Positions 17,915-25,168 of a DNA stretch of 43,484 nucleotides are shown here, in pieces. The position numbers were made by a program, and so were the translations under genes. The notes beneath the pieces are model-generated. The model had not been told where the DNA came from and did no database searches. It worked only from the letters and a program-made list of their open reading frames with translations. The DNA comes from Salinivirgaceae bacterium (GTDB taxonomy: Bacteria > Bacteroidota > Bacteroidia > Bacteroidales > SZUA-534): NCBI GenBank assembly GCA_017557785.1, contig JAFYYA010000069.1, positions 68,288 to 111,771 on the forward strand, written 5' to 3'. The first letter of the stretch is position 1. Each line of letters starts with the position of its first letter.

Positions 17915-18925
17915 CTACTTGTAGTAATTCTTCAAATTCCGCTCAAACAGTTTCTTGTTAATGGCGTTCACCTGGCGGATGACGCCCTGCATAAGTTGCA
18001 TCCGTTGGTCAATCTCCTCGGCGCTGAGAGTTTCCTGCTGGTTGAAGACCACATTATCAATCTTATAGCCTTCGTGGTCGAGCGTCATTGCCACGGCCGC
18101 GCCAAAATCGTCGAAGATAATGACCGACGGCAGACTGTTCATCGAGTATTTCATAATCGAACGCGACACGGCGCCCTGAATGAGCGAAATCTGGTCCAAA
18201 CCGAGATAGTTTGCGCTCACCAGCAGACGAATCATATCAATGATGGCCACTTTGTTGGTCTCGCCGTCAATCTTCAGTTGCTCATACTGCTTTTGGTTAG
18301 TGCCAAGGAAAAGGTCGATGAACGATTTAGGCAGCAGTTGCATATCGCCCAATTCACCATTCTTTTGCTTTGTAAGATACTCTTTCTGAGCAAGTTTCTG
18401 ATTGTCGGGGAAGTAGTATTTCCAGTTTTTGGTGCGACGGTACGACTCGGTCATCGGTTTTGGCTTCCAGTTCGATTCGGGCCGGCGGTAGAATGGCGAC
18501 CAAAGGTTCAAACTTCTCGATTCAAGGCTGTAAATCAAACAGTTGATAAAATGAATGTATCCGCCGCCAATCTCACCGTGCAGGGCGCTCCAGAGCGTCT
18601 TTGCGCGGACGGTGTCAGAGAAAGCCATAGCGGCAGCAGTATCGCCGCCAAAACTTTCTATCCGCTTGTTTTTCAACGCACCTACAAACTCAGGGTCGAG
18701 CGTTACGGGATAGTAAGTCACTTCTTCCGACCCGACGGCCATCTGCGGCATTGTGGACGATGAGTGATAAAGGCCGCGCACATCGAGAATCGATGTTGAG
18801 TCGTTGCTGAAGGTGATGTGAATGTTGAAATCGGCACCCCACCGCATCGACGAAATCTCGTTGCGTTGTGCTGCGGCTGTTGCGGCAAGCGCAATACAGA
18901 ATATTGATATAAAGGCTTTTCTCAT
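17915..18925 (-). CDS. Exported protein of unknown function
   Basis: The protein is 336 residues and I do not recognise its family. A clear signal peptide (MRKAFISIFCIALAATAAAQ) predicts export; there is no lipobox Cys and no further TM segment. The mature part has an early beta-rich segment (about 25-90), a central Trp/Tyr-rich region (WSPFYRRPESNWKPKP, NWKYYFPDNQ, about 135-175) and a helical C-terminal half ending in a basic tail. A single ordinary gene is supported by codon usage and by its own -7 box at 18952-18959. It is encoded upstream of, and in the same direction as, the efflux operon but probably transcribed separately, since a second -7 box follows it. Confidence 0.75.
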   Translation of the reverse strand: MRKAFISIFCIALAATAAAQRNEISSMRWGADFNIHITFSNDSTSILDVRGLYHSSSTMPQMAVGSEEVTYYPVTLDPEFVGALKNKRIESFGGDTAAAMAFSDTVRAKTLWSALHGEIGGGYIHFINCLIYSLESRSLNLWSPFYRRPESNWKPKPMTESYRRTKNWKYYFPDNQKLAQKEYLTKQKNGELGDMQLLPKSFIDLFLGTNQKQYEQLKIDGETNKVAIIDMIRLLVSANYLGLDQISLIQGAVSRSIMKYSMNSLPSVIIFDDFGAAVAMTLDHEGYKIDNVVFNQQETLSAEEIDQRMQLMQGVIRQVNAINKKLFERNLKNYYK

Positions 18926-18951
18926 AATTTCAGAATCTTATTTCTGACACC

Positions 18952-18959
18952 AAAAATAC
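18952..18959 (-). promoter_or_regulatory. -7 box for the unknown exported gene
   Basis: Minus-strand TATTTTTG matches TAnnTTTG, 26 nt before the ATG at 18925. No properly spaced -33 box. Confidence 0.55.
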
Positions 18960-19057
18960 TCGGCTTATCGCGAATGCGGCACGACCAAAAAAGGAAGTTA
19001 TTTACAATGGGCTGTGAGTTTTTTTCGGATGGCAACCCTTCTGGCCGCACCCTAATT

Positions 19058-19065
19058 TATTTTTG
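19058..19065 (+). promoter_or_regulatory. Candidate -7 box for transketolase
   Basis: TATTTTTG matches TAnnTTTG, 83 nt before the ATG. The resulting leader of about 75 nt is A/T-rich and shows no strong hairpin. Confidence 0.5.
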
Positions 19066-19148
19066 CGTTTTCAGTTTGCGTTGATTACTTTTAGCGCCTT
19101 GTTTTTGAAACGAACGACATTCGATATTTTAAACTTAAATAAAAGAAA

Positions 19149-21164
19149 ATGAGTACAAACGCAACAAATCTGGCTGCCAACAACATTCGTATTTTGGCAG
19201 CGTCGATGGTCGAAAAGGCCAAATCGGGACACCCGGGCGGTGCTATGGGCGGTGCCGATTTCATCAATGTTCTTTATTCGGAATTCTTGCAGTACGACCC
19301 ACAGAATCCGTCATGGATTGGTCGCGACCGCTTCTTCCTTGATCCAGGCCATATGGCACCTATGCTCTACGCACAGTTGGCTCTGACTGGCAAATACACG
19401 CTCGACGAACTGGCACAGTTGCGCCAATGGGGCTCACCAACCACAGGTCACCCCGAGTTTGAAATCGCACGTGGCGTTGAGAACACATCGGGCCCGCTCG
19501 GACAAGGCCACAGTTATGCTGTTGGTGCTGCCATTGCAGCCAAGTTCCTGGCTGCTCACACTGGCAACCCAACTTTCGAGAAGGAGACCATCTACGCCTA
19601 CATCTCTGACGGTGGCGTTCAGGAAGAGATTTCGCAAGGCTCGGCACGTATTGCCGGCGTTCTCGGTCTGGACAACCTGGTAATGTTCTACGACTCGAAC
19701 GACATTCAACTTTCGACTGAAACAAAGGCTGTTATGAACGAAGACACAGCCGCCAAATATCGCGCTTTGGGTTGGGAAGTTATCGAAATCAACGGTAACG
19801 ACGCCGACCAAATCCGCAAGGCACTGGCACAGGCCAAAGCCGTAAAGGGCAAACCTGCTCTCATTATCGGTAAGTGCATTATGGGCAAGGGTGCCCTTAA
19901 AGAAGACGGCTCGTCGTATGAGCGCAACTGCAAGACTCACGGTGCACCGCTCGGTGGCGACGCTTACAAGAACACCATCAAGAACCTTGGCGGTGACCCT
20001 GAGAATCCGTTTGTAATCTTCCCCGAAGTGAAAGAACTCTACGCTAAACGCGCTGAGGAGTTGAAGAAGATTGTTGCCGACCGCTACGCTGAAGAGAAAG
20101 CCTGGGCATCGGCTAACGCTGACAAAGCTGCTCAATTGACCGAGTGGTTCAGCGGCAAGGCTCCGAAAATCGACTGGAGCAAAGTTCAGCAGAAAGACAA
20201 CGACGCTACACGTAACGCAAGCGCTGCCTGCTTAAGCGTTTTGGCAGAGCAGGTTCCAAACATGATTTGCGCATCGGCCGACTTGTCGAACTCTGACAAG
20301 ACCGACGGCTTCCTGAAGAAGACCACATCCTTCACAAAGGGTGACTTCTCGGGCGCATTCTTCCAGGCTGGTGTTGCTGAATTGACAATGGCTTGCTGCT
20401 GCATCGGTATGGCTCTGCACGGCGGCGTTATCCCTGCTTGCGGTACATTCTTCGTATTCTCTGACTATATGAAACCGGCTGTCCGTATGGCTGCCTTGAT
20501 GCAACTTCCTGTTAAGTTCATCTGGACACACGACGCATTCCGCGTTGGCGAAGACGGCCCGACCCACGAGCCTGTTGAGCAGGAGGCACAAATCCGCCTT
20601 ATGGAGAAACTGAAAAACCACAAGGGACAGAACTCAATGCTGGTTCTTCGTCCGGCCGACGCACAAGAGACCACAGCCGCTTGGAAACTTGCAATGGAGA
20701 ACACAGCAACTCCGACCGCTTTGATTCTCTCTCGTCAGAACATCAACAACCTGCCAGCCGGAAACGACTACTCGCAGGCTGCCAAAGGCGCTTACATTGT
20801 TGCCGGAAGCGACAACAATCCTGACGTTATCCTGGTTGCCAGCGGTTCTGAAGTTTCTACTTTGGTTGCCGGTGCCGAACTCATCCGCAAAGACGGCAAG
20901 AAGGTTCGCATTGTGAGCGTTCCGTCGGAAGGCTTGTTCCGCAGCCAGAGCAAAGACTATCAGAAGAGCATTCTGCCTGCAGGCGTTAAGAAATTCGGCT
21001 TGACCGCCGGTCTGCCTGTGAACCTGCAAGGCCTGGTTCCGGAAAGCGAAGGCGCTGTCTGGGGCTTGGAGAGTTTCGGTTTCTCGGCACCTTACAAAGT
21101 GCTCGACGAGAAACTCGGCTTCACTGCAGAGAATGTTTACAATCAGGTAAAGAAACTGTTCTAA
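19149..21164 (+). CDS. tkt: Transketolase
   Basis: The protein is 671 residues, a thiamine-diphosphate enzyme of the non-oxidative pentose phosphate pathway that transfers two-carbon ketol units between sugar phosphates in the cytoplasm. Visible motifs are SGHPGGAMGGAD with H28, RDRFFLDPGHMAP, TSGPLGQGHSYAVG, the TPP/Mg motif SDGGVQEE...YDSNDI, the catalytic Glu region GVAELTMA and HDAFRVGEDGPTHEPVEQ of the pyrimidine domain. The first Gly of the classical GDG motif is Ser. Length is normal. Codon choice is visibly different from neighbours (more GCT, GTT and CTG/TTG, fewer rare codons), as expected for a highly expressed gene. It is monocistronic, with a strong terminator after it. Confidence 0.97.
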   Translation: MSTNATNLAANNIRILAASMVEKAKSGHPGGAMGGADFINVLYSEFLQYDPQNPSWIGRDRFFLDPGHMAPMLYAQLALTGKYTLDELAQLRQWGSPTTGHPEFEIARGVENTSGPLGQGHSYAVGAAIAAKFLAAHTGNPTFEKETIYAYISDGGVQEEISQGSARIAGVLGLDNLVMFYDSNDIQLSTETKAVMNEDTAAKYRALGWEVIEINGNDADQIRKALAQAKAVKGKPALIIGKCIMGKGALKEDGSSYERNCKTHGAPLGGDAYKNTIKNLGGDPENPFVIFPEVKELYAKRAEELKKIVADRYAEEKAWASANADKAAQLTEWFSGKAPKIDWSKVQQKDNDATRNASAACLSVLAEQVPNMICASADLSNSDKTDGFLKKTTSFTKGDFSGAFFQAGVAELTMACCCIGMALHGGVIPACGTFFVFSDYMKPAVRMAALMQLPVKFIWTHDAFRVGEDGPTHEPVEQEAQIRLMEKLKNHKGQNSMLVLRPADAQETTAAWKLAMENTATPTALILSRQNINNLPAGNDYSQAAKGAYIVAGSDNNPDVILVASGSEVSTLVAGAELIRKDGKKVRIVSVPSEGLFRSQSKDYQKSILPAGVKKFGLTAGLPVNLQGLVPESEGAVWGLESFGFSAPYKVLDEKLGFTAENVYNQVKKLF

Positions 21165-21186
21165 TTGAACGGATAACTGATAAATG

Positions 21187-21216
21187 AAAAAGCCCCGCCG
21201 GTTGGCGGGGCTTTTT
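21187..21216 (+). terminator. Terminator of the transketolase gene
   Basis: AAAAAGCCCCGCC (21187-21199) pairs with GGCGGGGCTTTTT (21204-21216) around a 4-nt loop, with further T residues. The GC-rich 8-bp core makes it one of the strongest hairpins in the window. Confidence 0.95.
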
Positions 21217-21265
21217 TTATTGAATAATCTTATCCCCGAAGCAGAATAATTCAATAATTCAGCCG

Positions 21266-21296
21266 TTTGTAATACTACGGCGAAAAATTATTTTTG
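21266..21296 (+). promoter_or_regulatory. Consensus promoter of the porW/sprE gene
   Basis: TTTG at 21266-21269 and TATTTTTG at 21289-21296 are separated by exactly 19 nt, a full match to TTTG-N19-TAnnTTTG. The GTG start at 21317 lies 20 nt downstream, giving a very short leader and supporting that start. Confidence 0.85.
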
Positions 21297-21316
21297 CACT
21301 CGCTAAAAAACTAATT

Positions 21317-24016
21317 GTGTCAAGGATAAGTAAAACAGTCACCTTTTGGAGTATGGCAGCCCTTGCCGTGCTGTTGGTTTGCTGTTCGCCTGCCAAAAAC
21401 ACACCCATACGCCGCGGCTACCACAACCTGACGTCGAAATACAATGTCTATTTCAATGGAAACGAAGCGTTTAAGTCGGGTATGGAGAACATCTACTCGG
21501 CTCACCAGGAGAATTTTTCTCTGATTCTGCCGATGTTTGTCTATAGCGACAAAGAGGCCGCGCTCACGTCATATGCCGACATGAACCGAGTGATTGAAAA
21601 AAGCGAGAAGTGCATGCGCAAGCACTCAATCACAGCCAAGCCGAAGACCAAAAAAGGCAAAAAACTGTCGGATAAGAAAAAGGATTTCCAGAACAAAAAC
21701 GAATATGTGAAATGGATTGACAACGCCGAAATACTTGAAGGCAAGGCAAAAACCATCAAGCAGGACTATTTTGCGGCCATTGAGCAATTCACTCACATTG
21801 TGCACCAGTACGACGATCAGGACATCAAAACCGAAGCCTACATCTGGCTGGCACGCAACTACACCGAAATGGAGAAGTATCAGCAGGCCGACGATTTCAT
21901 CAGCACCATAACGGGCGACATGAGCAAGGTGTCGCGGAAAATGGAGGCACCGCTGGCACAGACTCAGGCCGACATTCTGCTGCGACAGGGACGCCACGCC
22001 GATGCCATTCCGTATGTGGAGACGGCAGTGAAAAAAATCCGCCGCGACCGCCGCGAAAAAATCCGACTGATGTACATTCTGGCGCAGCTCTATCAGTTCA
22101 ATGAAGACAACCGCAAGGCCAGCTATTGGTATCAGAAAGTAATCGACAAAAATCCTGACTACGAATATGTTTTCAACGCCCGAATCAACAAGGCGAGCCT
22201 TTACAGCAGCGAATCGGGCGGAAGTGCGGCACTGCAGCGCGAGCTCACCAAAATGCTGAAAGACGACAAGAACACCGACTATCTGGACCAGATTTACTAC
22301 GCACTGGGCAACATCGCCTACAACGAAATGCGCGACGACGACGCTCTGTGGTACTTCAAACAGTCGATTGCCGCAAGCACCACCAACGACAACCAGAAGA
22401 GCATCTCCTATCTGGCTGTAGCCGACATATACTTCGACAAGCCCGACTACCGCAACGCGCAGCTCTACTACGACAGCGCAATGGTGAATCTGCCGCACGA
22501 ATATCCTGATTATCAGAGCATCCGCCGCAAGGCCGAGAACCTGACCGACCTGGTAAACTGCATTGAGACCATTCACACGCAGGACAGCCTGCAGAAATTG
22601 GCCAAAATGAGCGAAGCCGAGCGCAACAAGGCCATCGACAGGAAAATTCAGGAAGTGATAAATCAGGAGCAAGCCGAAAAGAACCGCGAGAACGCAGCCA
22701 AGAACGAACTGGCGCAGGCACAGCAGATGAGCCGCCAGAACACTCAGACGGGCGGCAAATGGTATTTCTACAACCAATCGTCGCTGAGCCTTGGACAGGA
22801 CGAGTTCCGCAAGAAATGGGGCAACCGCAAGCTGGAAGACAACTGGCGCCGCAGCAACAAGACCGTCACCGAATGGGACGAGGTTGGAAGCACGGCCGAG
22901 GCTGAGGTGTCAGAAGATGCAAAAAAGGGGCTCGACAACAAGAGCCGCGAATATTACCTGGTCGACATTCCGCTCACCGATTCGGCTTATGCGGTATCGG
23001 AACAGAAAATGGAGCAGGCCTATTTCAATCTGGGCGTGGTCTACAAAGACAAATTTGCCGACTATCCGCTTGCTATTGATGCTTTTAACGACTACATGAA
23101 GAAGTATCCGAAGTCGGAGAAAGAAGTTTCGGCAATGTTCAACCTTTACAAAACTTATCTTTTGCAGAAGGACTACGCCAATGCCGACATCTATAAGAAG
23201 CGGATTATCAGTGAGTATCCTGACACCGACTACGCCAAAATTCTGAACGACCCCGATTACTACAAAGAACTCGAGAAGGCCGAAAATGAGCTCAACTTCA
23301 TGTATCAGGTGACTTACCGCTACTTCCTGAACGACGAGTGCGACAATGTGAACTCAACGTTCCGTTATGTCGACTCGGCATATCCCGACAGTCGACTGAT
23401 GCCGAAATTCGCGCTGCTCAATACGTTATGCATGGGCAAATCAACCGATTCGCTGACATTCGAGAGTATGCTGAAAAGCTATATCGAAAAGTATCCGAAA
23501 GGCGAGGAAGCCGGCTACGCACGCGACGTGATTGCCGCCCTGAACCGCAAGCCGCACGAGGTGGAGGAGAAAACCGAAGAGCAGATTCTGGCCGAAGAGC
23601 AGCTGGCCGCACAAGCCGCCTACGACTCGCTCGACGTGTCGCTCTATAATTACGATGCCGACGAGCTACACTACTACATTGTTGTTATCGACAAGCACAA
23701 ACTTGAGGAGAGCCGCGTCCGCTTCGGGCTCATCGACTTCAACGATGAGTATTTCGACTTTATGAATTTCGATGTTTCGACAGACAAACTGACGGAAGAT
23801 TACGGCATAGTGAGGGTTGACAAATTCAAGAACGCCCGCATGGCGCAGAACTACATTGAGTCGGTGATTGTTGCCGGCGAAGTGTTCGATGGCGTCATCA
23901 GCGACAGCTACAAGCAATACATCATATCGAAATCGAACTACGAGAAATTCCTTGATGACGGCAATCTCGACCGTTACAACAAGTTCTTCGACATGAACTA
24001 CACGTTGAATCCATAA
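21317..24016 (+). CDS. porW: T9SS-associated TPR lipoprotein PorW/SprE
   Basis: The protein is 899 residues. The GTG start gives a signal peptide with hydrophobic core AALAVLLVCC and candidate lipid-bearing Cys22/Cys23. PorW/SprE is required for type IX secretion in Porphyromonas and for gliding in Flavobacterium and interacts with the secretion machinery at the outer membrane. Supporting features are the early YHNLTSKYNVYFNGNEAFKSG segment shared by the family, repeated TPR-like helices (about 140-400 and 555-720; YFAAIEQFTHIVHQY, AYFNLGVVYKDKFADYPLAIDAFNDYM), a long charged Gln/Glu-rich helix (about 425-475) and a C-terminal region (about 790-895) with HYYIVVIDKHKLE. It is followed after 11 nt by an acid phosphatase gene. 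A generic TPR lipoprotein is the alternative. Confidence 0.85.
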   Translation: MSRISKTVTFWSMAALAVLLVCCSPAKNTPIRRGYHNLTSKYNVYFNGNEAFKSGMENIYSAHQENFSLILPMFVYSDKEAALTSYADMNRVIEKSEKCMRKHSITAKPKTKKGKKLSDKKKDFQNKNEYVKWIDNAEILEGKAKTIKQDYFAAIEQFTHIVHQYDDQDIKTEAYIWLARNYTEMEKYQQADDFISTITGDMSKVSRKMEAPLAQTQADILLRQGRHADAIPYVETAVKKIRRDRREKIRLMYILAQLYQFNEDNRKASYWYQKVIDKNPDYEYVFNARINKASLYSSESGGSAALQRELTKMLKDDKNTDYLDQIYYALGNIAYNEMRDDDALWYFKQSIAASTTNDNQKSISYLAVADIYFDKPDYRNAQLYYDSAMVNLPHEYPDYQSIRRKAENLTDLVNCIETIHTQDSLQKLAKMSEAERNKAIDRKIQEVINQEQAEKNRENAAKNELAQAQQMSRQNTQTGGKWYFYNQSSLSLGQDEFRKKWGNRKLEDNWRRSNKTVTEWDEVGSTAEAEVSEDAKKGLDNKSREYYLVDIPLTDSAYAVSEQKMEQAYFNLGVVYKDKFADYPLAIDAFNDYMKKYPKSEKEVSAMFNLYKTYLLQKDYANADIYKKRIISEYPDTDYAKILNDPDYYKELEKAENELNFMYQVTYRYFLNDECDNVNSTFRYVDSAYPDSRLMPKFALLNTLCMGKSTDSLTFESMLKSYIEKYPKGEEAGYARDVIAALNRKPHEVEEKTEEQILAEEQLAAQAAYDSLDVSLYNYDADELHYYIVVIDKHKLEESRVRFGLIDFNDEYFDFMNFDVSTDKLTEDYGIVRVDKFKNARMAQNYIESVIVAGEVFDGVISDSYKQYIISKSNYEKFLDDGNLDRYNKFFDMNYTLNP

Positions 24017-24027
24017 ACCACTTGAAG

Positions 24028-24831
24028 ATGAAACGCTTATCAGTCATTTTGGGATTAGTGGCGGGCATTGTCGCCACATCGTGCACACCAAAAACCAACA
24101 GCCAGACCGACGGCGAGCCTATGACTCACCTGCTGCTGGCCACCGCTTGGTTTCAGCAGTCGGCCGAGATGCGCGCCTGCTATTATCAGTCGTACATGCT
24201 GGCCAAAATGGCACTGAAGGAGAATCTGCAGAACTACAAGGGCGCGAAGCCCGCAGCCGTGGTGCTCGACATCGACGAGACGGTGCTCGACAACAGCCCC
24301 TTTGAAGCCAAACTGATGGCCGACCGCCAAAACTACTCTGACAGTGCGTGGATGGCATGGTCGGCACGCGAAGAAGCACTGGCGCTGCCCGGAGCTGCGG
24401 AGTTCATTGCATACGCGCGTGAACTGGGCGTTGATGTTTTCTTCATCTCGAACCGCGTTCTTGATGAGCGTGAACGGACTCTTAAAAACCTTGCCACAGC
24501 AGGAATGGCCGTCGACTCGGCTCACCTTCTGCTCTACGACCTGAGCAAAGGAACATCGTGCAAAGACGAACGCCGTGATTTGGTATCAGAAACACACGAG
24601 ATAATTCTTTTCATTGGCGACAACCTTGGCGACTACACTTCGCTCTTCGACCGCCGCGACAGTTCGCTTGCCCTGCATCTGGCCGACTCACTGCACGAAG
24701 ATTTCGGTCGCAAGTTCATCATCCTGCCCAACCCCATGTACGGCGAGTGGGAGAACGCCATCTATGGCCACAACCACAAGCTGCCGATGACCGAAAAGAA
24801 CCGGACGATGCTGGAGCTGTTGAGGAAATAA
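24028..24831 (+). CDS. 5'-nucleotidase/acid phosphatase lipoprotein, e(P4) family
   Basis: The protein is 267 residues from ATG 24028 (a TTG two codons earlier was not used). The signal has a lipobox VATSC with Cys19. It is a class C HAD phosphatase: motif I DIDET (81-85) with nucleophile D81 and D83, then DNSPFEAKL, motif II in FFISNR, and the late acidic motif FIGDNLGDYTSLFD. The family (Haemophilus e(P4)) dephosphorylates nucleotides and other phosphate esters at the outer membrane, feeding nucleoside salvage. It is 11 nt after porW/sprE and so probably in the same transcript. It ends before a 337-nt spacer that holds a leader-like element. Confidence 0.93.
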   Translation: MKRLSVILGLVAGIVATSCTPKTNSQTDGEPMTHLLLATAWFQQSAEMRACYYQSYMLAKMALKENLQNYKGAKPAAVVLDIDETVLDNSPFEAKLMADRQNYSDSAWMAWSAREEALALPGAAEFIAYARELGVDVFFISNRVLDERERTLKNLATAGMAVDSAHLLLYDLSKGTSCKDERRDLVSETHEIILFIGDNLGDYTSLFDRRDSSLALHLADSLHEDFGRKFIILPNPMYGEWENAIYGHNHKLPMTEKNRTMLELLRK

Positions 24832-24926
24832 AACCACCTGACAACCGTATTTTTACCCGGCGCAACCGAATTTAAAACCGTTGCCGCCGAATTTGAATTT
24901 GTGCACACCGTGCCCGAAAGCGACCT

Positions 24927-24934
24927 TATATTTG
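24927..24934 (+). promoter_or_regulatory. -7 box of the leader before the fibre gene
   Basis: TATATTTG matches TAnnTTTG. Transcription should start near 24940, just before a 10-codon open frame. No -33 TTTG at 19 nt; one occurs at 25 nt (24898-24901). Confidence 0.55.
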
Positions 24935-24950
24935 CATCGTTCAATCAACC

Positions 24951-24983
24951 ATGAAAAATGTGGAGAATCTGGAAATACCTTGA
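24951..24983 (+). CDS. Possible 10-codon leader peptide MKNVENLEIP
   Basis: An ATG lies 17 nt after the -7 box and opens a 10-codon frame that ends with TGA at 24981-24983. The stop falls in the left arm of the following hairpin, an arrangement seen in attenuators. No amino-acid bias is evident. This is a positional inference; translation is not shown. Confidence 0.3.
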   Translation: MKNVENLEIP

Positions 24984-25013
24984 TTTCACCCCCGAAACTC
25001 AAGGTATTTTTTT
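24973..25013 (+). terminator. Hairpin terminator/attenuator upstream of the fibre gene
   Basis: AAATACCTTGA (24973-24983) pairs with TCAAGGTATTT (24999-25009), an 11-bp perfect stem with a 15-nt loop, followed by further T residues to 25013. With the -7 box at 24927 it would delimit a transcript of about 75 nt, either a small RNA or a prematurely ended leader of the gene at 25169. The remaining spacer (25014-25168) is A/T-rich and holds no gene that I can support. Confidence 0.7.
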
Positions 25014-25168
25014 GTGCCCGAAAACAAACCTTGTCAATAAAATACATCCAAACCGTTTATTTATTATTTTTACACACTTTTGAGTGCGTCAGCAACCGCT
25101 CGCAAAAGTACAAACAACTGAAAACCAAATAGAATTGATTAAAAAAGTACATTAAACGCTTTATTATC

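Noticed and set aside
21626-22777. 383-codon minus-strand open frame opposite porW/sprE
   Set aside because: It has no recognisable domain, lies wholly within the well-supported lipoprotein gene and has Val/Leu-rich shadow composition.
24853-25047. 64-codon minus-strand open frame in the spacer before the fibre gene
   Set aside because: It runs through the hairpin and promoter of the plus-strand leader, has no family likeness, and a candidate minus-strand -7 box (25103-25110) lacks a well-spaced -33 box.
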